Shown: positions 31,975-41,009, counted from the first letter of the stretch. The stretch: 45,683 bases of DNA from Pseudobacteroides sp. (GCF_036567765.1 NZ_DATCTU010000094.1:1-45683), one strand, 5' to 3'. The notes: generated by a model not told the origin, from the sequence alone. A program made the numbers and translations.

Positions 31975-32129
31975 ATCCTATAACCCCCTACAATTAATCT
32001 ACAACAGTATTCTTGTATCATGATATAGAAAATTTTAGCAACTTGCTACTATGAGACGCCCAATTGTAAAGCGAGCTATGGTTAGTTCTATTTATGCAAC
32101 ATAATAAGTTAACCAACATATAATTAATA

Positions 32130-32157
32130 TTGACAATAATTTTTATTTACATAAAAT
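32130..32157 (+). promoter_or_regulatory. SigA-type promoter for 32205-32567
   Basis: TTGACA (32130-32135) and TAAAAT (32152-32157) with a 16-base spacer. The rest of the 230-base divergent spacer (31975-32204) shows nothing else recognisable. Confidence 0.6.
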
Positions 32158-32204
32158 AACTTATAGCACATATAATAAATTTTATATAACAGGGTGAGTG
32201 AACT

Positions 32205-32567
32205 ATGAATTATATGGAAATTGAAAATTTTAAATCATTATTATTGAAAATGATCAAGCAAGGCTGCCAAATAAAAAGCCATACATTTGGTGTTGATGGA
32301 AGAGCAATAGGAGTAGGATTTAAGCCATATTGGACAAATCCCGGTGACTCAAAAATAGATAAGATAGAATTCAACGTTCTTGATAGACGCGGAAGGATAA
32401 TGCCATTTTATCTAAATAATGTAATAGGATGCGAAATAATGCCCCAGGATGATGAAAATATAGGTCAGTGTAAAAATCTGCTCTTTGATTTGCATATTTT
32501 TTCCTCGGCTAAAACACGAGAGAAAGAACCATATGACAAAATCTCAGTTGAAATTTATATAAAATAA
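32205..32567 (+). CDS. Hypothetical protein
   Basis: I do not recognise this 120-residue protein. It has a helical start (MEIENFKSLLLKMIKQGCQI) followed by alternating beta segments (HTFGVDGRAIGVGFKPYW, DKIEFNVLDRRGRIMPFYLNNVIGCEI) and no signal peptide, membrane helix or metal motif. AGGGTGAG precedes the ATG. It lies between the Sm-like cluster (divergent) and the YhcN-like gene, 109 bases upstream of the latter. Confidence 0.72.
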   Translation: MNYMEIENFKSLLLKMIKQGCQIKSHTFGVDGRAIGVGFKPYWTNPGDSKIDKIEFNVLDRRGRIMPFYLNNVIGCEIMPQDDENIGQCKNLLFDLHIFSSAKTREKEPYDKISVEIYIK

Positions 32568-32676
32568 CCTGATATATTTACCATCTCCGTATTTCTATTG
32601 CGTTATAGACTTTATCAGAAACTGGCTTAAATAAAAAAGTTTATTTCGATAAAAATAATGCTGGAGGTGGATGATT

Positions 32677-33480
32677 ATGAAAAGAAGATTTCCAGTAATT
32701 TTATCTGTATTGTTAGGAGTAGGACTATTAACTGTCCTATTAGCAGGAGGTAATATCCTTAGAAGAGGCAACAATGGCACAAACCGCAACTATACAACTC
32801 AACAGGGAAGGAACCTTTCAGGAACAAGCATGAATGGCCCAAGCCCTATAGCAGGCCCAAATGCAAGAAATATGGCCGGCACCAACGCTGATAGGGGACT
32901 TAATAAAACCTCACCGGATATAATGAAGATGGGTGCAAAAGACATAAACAACAACACTAATACTAATAATAGCACTAATAATAACGCTAGCAACAATAAC
33001 AACACTGATAACATTAATAACATAAGAAAAGGCATAACTTTTGACAGAAACAATATTAACAATAATAACAACAATGCCCATAACAATAATTTTGGTACTG
33101 ATACAGCAAGGCTTAACACCACTGCTCAACATACAGGCTTTAACAGTAAAAAAGCAGATAATATATGTACTCAGTTAGACAAAATTAATGGAATTGATAA
33201 TGTAAAAGCAGCCGTAAGCGGTAATACAGCCCTTGTTGGGTATGACGCAGCTAATAACAATAGCGATATCGGAGCAACAAAAAAATTGATCTCCGATAGG
33301 GTAAAGCAAATGGATGGCACTATAACAAATGTTGTCATTACAGACTCTAAAGATATATCTACAAGAATAGGAAATTTGGCTGATAATATTAAGAATAAAA
33401 AACCTATTACGCAATTGGACGATGAGTTTAACAGGATTATGCAGAGCATTAATCCTGCAGGAAACGTGTTTACGCGTTAG
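32677..33480 (+). CDS. YhcN/YlaJ-like sporulation protein with Asn-rich linker
   Basis: An N-terminal membrane helix (about 6-25) is followed by a basic/Gly-Asn region and a long Asn/Thr-rich low-complexity stretch (about 90-145, with runs of four to six Asn). The C-terminal ~110 residues (KKADNICTQLDKINGIDNVKAAV, NTALVGYD, TKKLISDRVKQMDGTITNVVITDS) match the ferredoxin-like domain of YhcN/YlaJ spore proteins. The usual lipobox cysteine is absent: the helix ends LLAGGN, not LxGC, so it is anchored by the helix or cleaved. ATG 32677 is preferred because GGAGG (32663-32667) is nine bases away; ATG 32671 is too close. Confidence 0.82.
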   Translation: MKRRFPVILSVLLGVGLLTVLLAGGNILRRGNNGTNRNYTTQQGRNLSGTSMNGPSPIAGPNARNMAGTNADRGLNKTSPDIMKMGAKDINNNTNTNNSTNNNASNNNNTDNINNIRKGITFDRNNINNNNNNAHNNNFGTDTARLNTTAQHTGFNSKKADNICTQLDKINGIDNVKAAVSGNTALVGYDAANNNSDIGATKKLISDRVKQMDGTITNVVITDSKDISTRIGNLADNIKNKKPITQLDDEFNRIMQSINPAGNVFTR

Positions 33481-33492
33481 GGAGGTATTGCA

Positions 33493-33747
33493 ATGAACCG
33501 AAGGGAAGCTTACGACCTGATTAATGGGATGCTTGAGGATACGGACTACCCTATAACAATAAGAAGCATTGCCGAAATCGAGGATTTTCTCCTTGACGAC
33601 AGCAGCAGAAGGTTCTCAGATCAATATGCAGCAATCGGAAGAATTTATGATGACTTGATCGATAACCCTGATATAGATAGGTATCCGGAGCCGCCTATTG
33701 GCAAGCAAGAGGAAGAACACCGAAGTGCTTTTAATGCAAATTTCTAA
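33493..33747 (+). CDS. Small acidic hypothetical protein
   Basis: The 84-residue, acidic, helical protein (MNRREAYDLINGMLEDTDYP, then RRFSDQYAAIGRIYDDLIDNPD) has no recognised domain. GGAGG (33481-33485) precedes the ATG by seven bases. It begins 12 bases after the YhcN-like stop and precedes the half-ferritin gene by 51 bases, so it is probably the middle gene of a three-gene unit. A sporulation link is inferred only from its neighbour. Confidence 0.75.
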   Translation: MNRREAYDLINGMLEDTDYPITIRSIAEIEDFLLDDSSRRFSDQYAAIGRIYDDLIDNPDIDRYPEPPIGKQEEEHRSAFNANF

Positions 33748-33798
33748 TTAAATAAAAGTTTTATTTGAGAATAAAATTTTTAGAAAGGATGTGTTTTA

Positions 33799-34113
33799 AT
33801 GGCACAGTTCGCAAACCCGTTTGTAGGTAATCCCCCAAAGTTAATGTCAAACGAGGAATTAGCCCAAGCTCTGCGTTTTGATATTGCAGGAGAGCTTGAA
33901 GCAATAGTCGGGTATGAGGCTCATGCAATGGCTACCAATGATGAAAGAATAAAAAAGAACCTTTATCATATTGCCGATGAGGAAAGAAGGCATGTAGGAG
34001 AACTACAACAGCTTCTCTATATGATAAGCCCACGAGAGGCAGAACACGTAGAAAGAGGAAAGCAGAAGATAATAAGGCAGCAGGAAATGAACTTTCAGGC
34101 CCCTATTCAATAA
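33799..34113 (+). CDS. Half-ferritin resembling encapsulated ferritin (EncFtn)
   Basis: The 104-residue protein has two long helices: the first carries GELEAIVGYEAHAMATND (Glu32, Glu34, Tyr39) and the second carries DEERRHVGELQQLL (Glu62, His65). EncFtn proteins use the same pattern, Glu32, Glu62 and His65, to build a diiron ferroxidase site across two subunits. The ORF is complete but has no recognisable encapsulin cargo-loading tail, and no encapsulin gene is in the window. An alternative is another rubrerythrin-like half-bundle. AGAAAGGATG precedes the ATG. The inferred role is iron or peroxide handling. Confidence 0.72.
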   Translation: MAQFANPFVGNPPKLMSNEELAQALRFDIAGELEAIVGYEAHAMATNDERIKKNLYHIADEERRHVGELQQLLYMISPREAEHVERGKQKIIRQQEMNFQAPIQ

Positions 34114-34154
34114 ATAAGCTGCAACCGATTTTGCATCCTTAATGGTTATTGTGA

Positions 34155-34197
34155 GAAATAGAAGAACCAGCGAAAAGCTGGTTCTTCTATTTCTTCA
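34155..34197. terminator. Bidirectional terminator
   Basis: A 17-bp perfect stem, GAAATAGAAGAACCAGC (34155-34171) with GCTGGTTCTTCTATTTC (34177-34193), and GAAAA loop separate the half-ferritin from the convergent TerC gene. Confidence 0.88.
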
Positions 34198-34208
34198 TTA
34201 TATATAAC

Positions 34209-35054
34209 TTATAGTTCACTTTGTACAATTGCTTTGCCCATTCTGTTGGAAATCGCAGAAAATATTATACTTAAAGCTAATATTAATGCAATAATGCCTA
34301 TAGATAGCAATATTGGGATATGTATACCAAAGAACAATATAGCTAACTTCACACCTGTAAAAATAAGGATTACCGCAACCCCATGCTTTACATATTTGAA
34401 TGCACCACTTACCTTTTCCAGGAGGAAGTAGAGGCTTCTTAGTCCCATTATTGCAAAAATGTTAGAAGTGTAGACTATAAATGTATCCCGAGTGATAGAA
34501 AAGATCGCTGGAATCGAGTCTATAGCAAATATTATATCCGACCCTTCCACCAACACAAGGATGGCAAACAGCGGGGTTGCATAAAGCACTTTATTTTTTC
34601 TGACAAAAAATCTATCCCCTTCAAGTTTGTCGGTAAATGGAACAAACTTGCCCATAAATTTTAGAAGCTTAGAGTTCTTGTGATCCTTTTCTTTTTCTTT
34701 CTTTAGAAGTATTTTTAAACCTGTAAACAAAAGAATAAGACCAAATATATACAATATCCAATTGAACTTATTTACTACTGCAACACCAAGCACTACAAAT
34801 ATCAATCTCAGAATAATTGCACCTGCAATGCCATAATTTAAAACCCTTCTTTGGTATTCCGGCCCAATGCCAAAGCTGGAAAATATAATGAGGAATAAAA
34901 ACAGGTTATCCAATGATAAGCTCTGTTCAATTATATATCCTCCAAAAAACTCCATGGCCTTTTGTGAACCGGAATAAAAGTATATCCCAACATTAAACGA
35001 CAAAGCCAAACCTACCCAGAACAAAACCCAAAACAACGCTTTTTTTGTAGACAT
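34209..35054 (-). CDS. TerC-family integral membrane protein
   Basis: The protein of 281 residues and about nine helices has the TerC signatures EQSLSLDNLFLFLIIFSSF near 45-62 and LVLVEGSDIIFAIDSIPAIF near 172-190, both with membrane-embedded acidic residues. TerC/Alx members export manganese or metallate secreted enzymes; the tellurite link is historical. Start ATG 35054 is chosen over TTG 35057, with GGAGAGG upstream. No ter operon surrounds it; DedA follows the same direction upstream. Confidence 0.93.
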   Translation of the reverse strand: MSTKKALFWVLFWVGLALSFNVGIYFYSGSQKAMEFFGGYIIEQSLSLDNLFLFLIIFSSFGIGPEYQRRVLNYGIAGAIILRLIFVVLGVAVVNKFNWILYIFGLILLFTGLKILLKKEKEKDHKNSKLLKFMGKFVPFTDKLEGDRFFVRKNKVLYATPLFAILVLVEGSDIIFAIDSIPAIFSITRDTFIVYTSNIFAIMGLRSLYFLLEKVSGAFKYVKHGVAVILIFTGVKLAILFFGIHIPILLSIGIIALILALSIIFSAISNRMGKAIVQSEL

Positions 35055-35144
35055 CAAAAACCCTCTCCTTACATATTATCTATATGAAATCATAAATTAT
35101 TAAATACTCTTCATATTGTCGTAAAAATTATATCGAGCCTATAC

Positions 35145-35804
35145 TCATTTTTGTGCAGCAGCTCTTTTATTCCTCAACATCCTTACAAGCCATGTTACAA
35201 TACCTGGTATAATGCTTATTCCTATTACCGCTATTATGACCAGAAAAAAATTTCTCTTTACCATTGGGATTTTGCCGAAAAAGTAACCCATAAACACATT
35301 TATGGCTACCCAGGCAATACTGCCAATAATGTTGTAGGAAAGATACTTTTTATAAGGCATGTTTCCCATACCAGCTGCAAAAGGTGCTACAGTTCTGACT
35401 AAAGGCAGAAACTTTGCTATTATTACAGTCTTTCCGCCGTGCCTTTCATAAAAAGCATGTGACTCATCCAAGTGTTTTCTGTTTAACAACCAGGCGTTTT
35501 GCTTTTTAAAAATTTTGGGTCCAAAATATTTTCCAAAGTTATAATTTACTGTATCCCCAAAAATAGCTGCCAGCATAAGTGAAATTGTTACCACCCATAT
35601 ATTCATAGTTCCCGATGCCGAAAGTGTACCTACTACAAAAAGCAGTGATTCCCCTGGAAGAAAAGGTGCTAAAAAAAGCCCTGTCTGGCAGAATACAATT
35701 AAAAATAAAAACAAATAAGTCAATGATCCGAATTTGTGAATCATATCAATTATCTGTGTATCCAGGTTGGATAAAAAACTAATAGACTGCAATACTATTC
35801 CCAT
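35145..35804 (-). CDS. DedA-family membrane protein (second copy)
   Basis: The 219-residue DedA protein closely resembles the copy at 19466-20122: [69 protein letters not shown] and a similar basic tail. Here the FLPGES motif has the conserved Glu where the other copy has Asp. The family moves undecaprenyl phosphate or phospholipids across the membrane. ATG 35804 has GGAGGGG upstream; the longer reading to 35843 lacks a site. A 12-bp inverted repeat lies 24 bases before the start. Confidence 0.92.
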   Translation of the reverse strand: MGIVLQSISFLSNLDTQIIDMIHKFGSLTYLFLFLIVFCQTGLFLAPFLPGESLLFVVGTLSASGTMNIWVVTISLMLAAIFGDTVNYNFGKYFGPKIFKKQNAWLLNRKHLDESHAFYERHGGKTVIIAKFLPLVRTVAPFAAGMGNMPYKKYLSYNIIGSIAWVAINVFMGYFFGKIPMVKRNFFLVIIAVIGISIIPGIVTWLVRMLRNKRAAAQK

Positions 35805-35827
35805 TAACCCCTCCGATTCAAAGCTAC

Positions 35828-35861
35828 CTGGATAATAAGCCATTAATGACTTATTATCCAG
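35828..35861. repeat. 12-bp perfect inverted repeat upstream of the DedA gene
   Basis: CTGGATAATAAG (35828-35839) and CTTATTATCCAG (35850-35861) with a 10-base spacer lie in the leader of the minus-strand DedA gene. No T run follows, so an operator or mRNA stem is more likely than a terminator. The rest of 35862-36092 holds nothing I can name. Confidence 0.6.
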
Positions 35862-36092
35862 CCTTATAATCTCTTAGACACTAAAAAAGACTTATAACAT
35901 AACCTTGTATACAGATTATGTTAAAAGTCTCGTTAACCATTCAGGTAAATAAGCCAGATGCAAATATTATTGACTATACCAACAAACTAATATAAGCACC
36001 ACGATGTTGACTTAGAACTTTATAACTACTCCCTTTTAACAATATCATTGTATTATAATAACTGCATAAATGTCAATAAAATTGTCAGCAAA

Positions 36093-36629
36093 TCATTCTA
36101 AAATCACATTTAGCATATTGTCTTCAATAGAATAAATAAGCGGTGCCACTTTTATTCCAGTGTATTTTTGAGACAATCTTTTGGATTCATTCAATACAAA
36201 TTCTAACTCATTATCAATTTCAAATAACGGAGCATAATTCACAAAGTGCTCTTCAGCCCTCTGCCTGCTCCAGTTTGCATTTTGACACAAGCCTTCAATA
36301 AACTGCTCCCTTTTTGAAACCAGGTTTACCATCCCGCAATTGTCATGAGCAATCAACGCAATATGCTTGACTCCACCAATAGCAATAGCATAGGATACTT
36401 TGAATTCCGAATACCTTAAGTTGGCACCGCCTGTTCTTATAATATAAGCAAAATTTTCCGGTATACGCAGTTGTTTTCTATTATCCATACACATCCCAAC
36501 AAGGAGTTGAGCTGAGGTGTATGATTTAAATTCTGCACCCAGGTTTTGATATGATATCAACTCCCAGATAGGTGTATTATAATAAAAAGAAGGTATTTGT
36601 TTTTCTTCTGTCACCTTAATAAGTTGCAC
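36093..36629 (-). CDS. Beta-carbonic-anhydrase-like protein
   Basis: The 178-residue protein has the beta-CA zinc site: Cys47 with the Asp49-Arg51 dyad in CMDNR, and His95/Cys98 in HDNCG. True enzymes interconvert CO2 and bicarbonate; this short form also resembles the CA-like proteins that occur as single genes in Clostridia. The start is GTG 36629 with GAGAGG upstream. Being single and 100 bases downstream of the DUF4914 gene, it might support bicarbonate supply to carboxylating enzymes near pckG, which is speculative. Confidence 0.85.
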   Translation of the reverse strand: MQLIKVTEEKQIPSFYYNTPIWELISYQNLGAEFKSYTSAQLLVGMCMDNRKQLRIPENFAYIIRTGGANLRYSEFKVSYAIAIGGVKHIALIAHDNCGMVNLVSKREQFIEGLCQNANWSRQRAEEHFVNYAPLFEIDNELEFVLNESKRLSQKYTGIKVAPLIYSIEDNMLNVILE

Positions 36630-36728
36630 TTTATCGCCTCTCTACTTTCACTTATTAACACTCTTCAATCTGCAATAAAAGTTATAAATCTATTTACATT
36701 TGTCTGTCGCAAGTCCCGCTAATATATA

Positions 36729-38609
36729 TTACATCCTTATAGGAATAAGTTCAAGATATTCTTCCAATTTACCATCATTCAAGCAGCACATGATGATATC
36801 CTTCCCAAGCGGATTGAGATCTGGAGTTAAAAACTTTTCCAGTTCTTTTTTAAAGAAGGATGCGAGCATTTTAGCACCTTCATCATAACCGCTATTACCT
36901 ACTTCAGGCTGAAGGTTGGGCTGAAGGAAGCCTTTTGCCAGGAATGTACCATCCACCTTCAGTGTCTCCAATGAATATCCCATAAGGGAGCACCTTGATT
37001 CAACTAGCTGATCAGCCCTGAACTTTGCTGTCCCTCGTCTGGCAAGATATTCCCTTGCAACCCATTGAGGCATAAAGCCCACCTTATAAGCACCTATATG
37101 CTGATTGGGTATCAATATATACCTTGTCGCTGATGCTGATATAATCTGGTCAAGCAAAAGATTTGCCTGATCAACCATCTTTCCGGTTGCAAATGGCCAG
37201 TACGATCCTACACCTTCACTGCTCATACCTTCTGAATCAGTAATGCTTGGATTGTCATGCCCCCTTGGAGCAACCAACCTCCACAACCACGCAAGGCTTG
37301 GTGGGAGGATATGAAACACTCCCATTATACCATAAGACGGCTTTTCTTTTGTGCATGGAGGAGTTCTTACCCCAAAGCTTCTTACATCAATTTCAACCGA
37401 TTCATCCACGATATCGGGTATAAATCGTCTTGGCATGATTACTCTTGGGTTTGGACATGGCTTTCCAGGTTCATCCATTGTATGCTCCCATATCAGGCAT
37501 GTAGATCCCGGCATGCCTTGCAGGTTTAAAAAGATAAGGGGCTCTTTTGGATGTATGCACAATTTCTCATAGTGAGGATCAGTTCCATATTTACTTATAT
37601 GATTTATTCTAAGAAACCATCCTGTCTCTGCATCTTTGACAACAAGCTTCCTGCTGTCATTCTGTATTGCAGGATGACAAAGTGCCATATCATCGGTAAC
37701 AGGCTGCAGCTGACATGTTTCTTTCAATTCCAGATATGTTTTTTCCTTTGTAACGGTGTTTTGTGCAAGTATAATTCTCCCGTCCAGTTCTTTATGAATT
37801 TGTTCGAGCATCTCGCTTTTACCGCCGCCGCTTGCCCCTTCATGCATTATAGTTATTATATTCTCATAAGGAGTAATAACTTTAACAGTAGATGCATGAA
37901 CAGTGACCCATCCTTCAAGCTCCCCAATATGGAGCAGTACGCCATATATACCCTTTTTCGCACTGGGCCCTGGATACAAGTTATATGAAAATAGTTCGTG
38001 CATATCGTCAAGCCTGTTATGGACCACTACCTGCTTACCCTCAAAGTGAGTATGTCTGTAAGGAGGAGCCAGATATATAACTGCTTTCGGCTTAAACCCA
38101 TAAGGTATTTGATCTCTTGGAATAAAGCCTTGCAGATCGGCCAGTCCTGCAGCAAAGAAACCTGCATTTGCCGGTGCAACCAACAGTGCCGGGTACCCGA
38201 ACTCAGTACCACCTGCCATAAAAGGCATAATTATAAGCTCCTGGCCTCCAAGCCAGTCAAATGTCAAGCATCGAAGTGGCAAAAAGTCCTCACCGAATAT
38301 ATCCCTGTATCTGGGTTTGTCTGTTTGTCCGCTGTCGGCAACTACCATACAGTCAGGATCTCTCCTTCTCATGTACATATCCATATAGTTTACAGCAGCA
38401 CCGTTTTTGCATTTTACAACAGTAGCTTCAACTATTTTACCCTGTCCCGGAACATCATATGAGACCTCATAGGTCATATTTCCCTCGTCACCTGTGGCAA
38501 GAGCCAGCAAGTGGCTTCTATTTTCAGGAATAATAGCATTGACACCACTTTGGATTATTTTTTCCAATTCATATGGCAAAACAATTCTCTCTAAAAATTT
38601 ATTATTCAT
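36729..38609 (-). CDS. DUF4914 protein with PEP-carboxykinase-like P-loop fold
   Basis: The 626-residue cytoplasmic protein is of the DUF4914 family as I recall it. The centre has a kinase P-loop GASGGGKS (258-265) and, about 50 residues on, an Asp-Asp pair (316-317) in TDDMALCHP, the arrangement of PEPCK-type kinases (kinase-1a and kinase-2 motifs). Elsewhere it does not align with either standard PEPCK. The reaction is unknown; a nucleotide-dependent phosphotransfer on a metabolite or protein is the likely class. GAGGAG precedes the ATG. The genuine GTP-PEPCK is encoded 2.4 kb upstream on the same strand. Confidence 0.82.
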   Translation of the reverse strand: MNNKFLERIVLPYELEKIIQSGVNAIIPENRSHLLALATGDEGNMTYEVSYDVPGQGKIVEATVVKCKNGAAVNYMDMYMRRRDPDCMVVADSGQTDKPRYRDIFGEDFLPLRCLTFDWLGGQELIIMPFMAGGTEFGYPALLVAPANAGFFAAGLADLQGFIPRDQIPYGFKPKAVIYLAPPYRHTHFEGKQVVVHNRLDDMHELFSYNLYPGPSAKKGIYGVLLHIGELEGWVTVHASTVKVITPYENIITIMHEGASGGGKSEMLEQIHKELDGRIILAQNTVTKEKTYLELKETCQLQPVTDDMALCHPAIQNDSRKLVVKDAETGWFLRINHISKYGTDPHYEKLCIHPKEPLIFLNLQGMPGSTCLIWEHTMDEPGKPCPNPRVIMPRRFIPDIVDESVEIDVRSFGVRTPPCTKEKPSYGIMGVFHILPPSLAWLWRLVAPRGHDNPSITDSEGMSSEGVGSYWPFATGKMVDQANLLLDQIISASATRYILIPNQHIGAYKVGFMPQWVAREYLARRGTAKFRADQLVESRCSLMGYSLETLKVDGTFLAKGFLQPNLQPEVGNSGYDEGAKMLASFFKKELEKFLTPDLNPLGKDIIMCCLNDGKLEEYLELIPIRM

Positions 38610-38651
38610 ATAAAACTCCTCCTCAAAATTTCATTGTTAATTTTAAAACAT

Positions 38652-38701
38652 CAAAAAAGCCAATACTTAAAAACCTGAATCATCAGGTAATAAATATTGG
38701 C
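38652..38701 (-). terminator. Terminator of the DUF2294 gene
   Basis: On the minus strand GCCAATA (38701-38695) pairs with TATTGGC (38665-38659), with an inner ACCTGA/TCAGGT hairpin, followed by TTTTTTGATG. Confidence 0.82.
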
Positions 38702-38753
38702 CTACACTACAACAAGTACTCTGTACCCTTTGTCTGGTCAACCAGTGTATATT

Positions 38754-39140
38754 TTATTTTACTTCCGGGAACTCATTTTCCAAGGTAAGTACCATTACCT
38801 TCTCGCCTGTCTTTGTACTAACATCGGAATGCATGCTGACAATCTCTGAATTAACAATATCCTTTATAAGATCTTTTAGATGACTGCTTGCGTTTTCAAA
38901 CAAAGCTGTCCGCATATCCTTAATAAGCTTTATACCCTGGTTGTTTTCAGCAAGCTTTTGCTCAGATTGACTAAGAAAACCATCAATAAATATCAGAATA
39001 TGATTTTTAATAATTGTAGTCTTAATGTCCTTAGGGCCGCGACCCATATATTCCTTCTCAAACTTACTTACTGCATCGCTTATCTGTGCTTCAATTTGAC
39101 CCCTTGTGAATTTAGGTGTACCGAATTTCAATTGCACCAT
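38754..39140 (-). CDS. DUF2294 protein
   Basis: The 128-residue soluble protein has the DUF2294 pattern TRGQIEAQISDAVSKFEKEYMGRGPKDIKTTIIKNHILIFIDGFLSQSEQKLAENNQG, then a helix and MHSDVSTKTGEKVMVLTLE. The family's function is not established; it was once linked to a Na-translocating complex by name. It stands alone, with a promoter at 39206-39234 and a terminator at 38652. The start ATG 39140 has GCGAGG very close, so the exact start is uncertain. Confidence 0.87.
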   Translation of the reverse strand: MVQLKFGTPKFTRGQIEAQISDAVSKFEKEYMGRGPKDIKTTIIKNHILIFIDGFLSQSEQKLAENNQGIKLIKDMRTALFENASSHLKDLIKDIVNSEIVSMHSDVSTKTGEKVMVLTLENEFPEVK

Positions 39141-39205
39141 CCTCGCTATAGCTCAATTATACTAAAGCTAATTCTTTAGATATAATAGCAATTTGACTTA
39201 ATACA

Positions 39206-39234
39206 ATAATACATTAGAACTGGAGATATGTCAA
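39206..39234 (-). promoter_or_regulatory. SigA promoter of the DUF2294 gene
   Basis: On the minus strand TTGACA (39229-39234) and TATTAT (39206-39211) are separated by 17 bases. The remaining spacer to 39394 holds nothing recognisable. Confidence 0.72.
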
Positions 39235-39394
39235 ATGGTTATTTGAATATTTTATCGCATTTTCTTGCATATTTTATTTATTATACTGCATGACGCCAGA
39301 TGATTATTACCTTTTTTGCAAGTTTATGTGGTCCATATTGCATTTTATTTCTTTGGTATATTGATTCAAATTAAGCATAAATACCATATCAGCC

Positions 39395-40207
39395 TTATAT
39401 AAAAAGGAGCAAACTTACAGCCATAACCATCATACCAGCTACAAGACCATATATGGAAAGATGGGCTTCCCCATATTCCCTTGCAGTTGGCAAAAGTTCA
39501 TCCAATGAAATAAATACCATTATACCTGCCACTGAAGCAAATAACACCCCAAAAACCACATCATTGAAAAACTTGAAAAGTATCAGATATCCTATAATTG
39601 CACCTACAGGCTCCGATAGCCCCGAAAGAAATGAAAGCTTAAATGCCTTTTTCTTGTCATCTGTGGCATAGTAAATGGGTATAGCTACTGCAATTCCCTC
39701 AGGCACATTATGGATTGCTATTGCAACAGCAATTGCTATACCAAGGGAAGGATCCTTGATAGCTGATGTAAATGTTGCAAGGCCTTCGGGAAAGTTGTGA
39801 ATTGCTATTGCAAGGGCAGTAAACGTTCCCATCCTCATAAGCTTTCCGCGATCCACACTTGATTTGCTTTTATTTATATCTTCTACCCTCCTGGTCTCAT
39901 GAGGATTTTCTACAGAAGGAACAAACTTGTCAATGGCTGCTATTAGGAATATTCCTCCAAAAAACGCACCAACTGTAGCCCAAGATCCGGCAGTCACTCC
40001 CAAGGATTCCACCAAAGAAACTTTTGCCTTAAAAAATATTTCTATCATTGATACGTATATCATTACTCCTGCTGAAAAACCAAGAGCAACGGAAAGGAAT
40101 TTTGTATTGGTTTTTTTGGTAAAAAATGCAAGCACGCTTCCTATACCTGTTGATAATCCTGCAAATAGCGTCAATCCAAATGCCACTATAATATTATGTA
40201 TATCCAT
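39395..40207 (-). CDS. zupT: ZIP-family zinc/metal transporter (ZupT)
   Basis: The 270-residue importer of Zn2+, Mn2+ or Fe2+ has about eight helices. The binuclear metal site is marked by HNFPEG (His137, Glu141) in TM4 and HNVPEG (His166, Glu170) in TM5, as in ZupT. The cytoplasmic loop (100-122) is rich in charged residues and has a His-poor composition compared with eukaryotic ZIPs. GGAGAG precedes the ATG. No Zur- or Fur-like palindrome is evident upstream. Confidence 0.93.
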   Translation of the reverse strand: MDIHNIIVAFGLTLFAGLSTGIGSVLAFFTKKTNTKFLSVALGFSAGVMIYVSMIEIFFKAKVSLVESLGVTAGSWATVGAFFGGIFLIAAIDKFVPSVENPHETRRVEDINKSKSSVDRGKLMRMGTFTALAIAIHNFPEGLATFTSAIKDPSLGIAIAVAIAIHNVPEGIAVAIPIYYATDDKKKAFKLSFLSGLSEPVGAIIGYLILFKFFNDVVFGVLFASVAGIMVFISLDELLPTAREYGEAHLSIYGLVAGMMVMAVSLLLFI

Positions 40208-40291
40208 AAACTCACTCTCCTGATGAATACTGCTTTAATGATCCCCTAACTAAATACCCAGAATTATATAAAATATAACAATCAAATCTAT

Positions 40292-40843
40292 TTATACAAG
40301 CTTATAATCCGCTACTTTTGTATATACTCTTTTATTGGCGATTTGCTCACTCTTAAACAAATGTAGATTTCTCACATCTACAGTACTAAAATCAAGCTCC
40401 CCAATTGATTTGCGTATCTCCTCAAAACTACATTCGAAAACAATATCCTGACCAATGGTAACATGAGGTTTATAGCTTCTTTTTTCAGGTACAAAGCCTA
40501 TAGTTTCCATTGCTCTATCTATATCCATATGCAAGGCTCCCAGTTCCTTAATATCTCCGCCGAGCCCCAGCCATAAAACACGGATTAAATCTCTTCCGTT
40601 AAAAATCCCCATGTCCTTTATGATAAGTCTAAATGGCTTTAAGTTATTACAAATTTGATTCATAGCACTATCTATTTGTGCTTGCTGGCTTAAGCTTATA
40701 TCATCTAAAAACTTCAACGTCAGGTGAAAGTTATCGATATGTTTCCACCTACCGCGTACTGCATACTGTCTTAGCCTTTGCTGAAGCTCATATATTTTAT
40801 TTCTCTGGTCCTTATCAAAATCAATCCCAATAAATGCTCTCAT
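40292..40843 (-). CDS. thpR: RNA 2',3'-cyclic phosphodiesterase (2H family)
   Basis: The 183-residue 2H phosphoesterase of the LigT/ThpR type has HLTLKF at 40-45 and HVTIGQ at 127-132, the two HxT active-site motifs. It opens 2',3'-cyclic phosphate ends to 2'-phosphates; in vivo substrates are uncertain. The start is the second ATG (40843) because GGGAG is six bases upstream of it and abuts the first. It appears as a single gene between zupT and pckG. Confidence 0.93.
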   Translation of the reverse strand: MRAFIGIDFDKDQRNKIYELQQRLRQYAVRGRWKHIDNFHLTLKFLDDISLSQQAQIDSAMNQICNNLKPFRLIIKDMGIFNGRDLIRVLWLGLGGDIKELGALHMDIDRAMETIGFVPEKRSYKPHVTIGQDIVFECSFEEIRKSIGELDFSTVDVRNLHLFKSEQIANKRVYTKVADYKLV

Positions 40844-40965
40844 CTCCATCTCCCATACAATAGATGCCTAATCAATTACTATTATTGCTATTATTACTAT
40901 TATATCAAAATACTATTACAGTTCAGAATTTTTCATGTAAAATACACCGCAATTTACAAGACATA

Positions 40966-41009
40966 AATAAAAACGATTAATACGCCGTCCTTTGACAACC
41001 TATTAACCG
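40966..41009 (-). terminator. Terminator of pckG
   Basis: On the minus strand CGGTTAATA (41009-41001) pairs with TATTAATCG (40982-40974) with one G-T pair, followed by TTTTTATTT. Confidence 0.75.

Noticed and set aside
32799..33122. Leucine-rich minus-strand ORF resembling a membrane protein
   Set aside because: It is the complement of the Asn-rich codon runs of the YhcN-like gene; no start signal.
33799..34113. Half-ferritin considered as evidence for an encapsulin operon
   Set aside because: No shell protein gene is present on either side within the window.
27268..35054. TerD and TerC read as a tellurite-resistance island
   Set aside because: The genes are 5.6 kb apart with unrelated genes between, and terA/B/E partners are absent.
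37551..38462. Long plus-strand ORFs (145 and 154 codons)
   Set aside because: Antisense to the DUF4914 gene, with no ribosome-binding sites and unnatural composition.
38659..38701. Hairpin considered as a leader attenuator of the DUF4914 gene
   Set aside because: The DUF2294 gene upstream ends 53 bases before it and the T run follows directly, so a plain terminator explains it.
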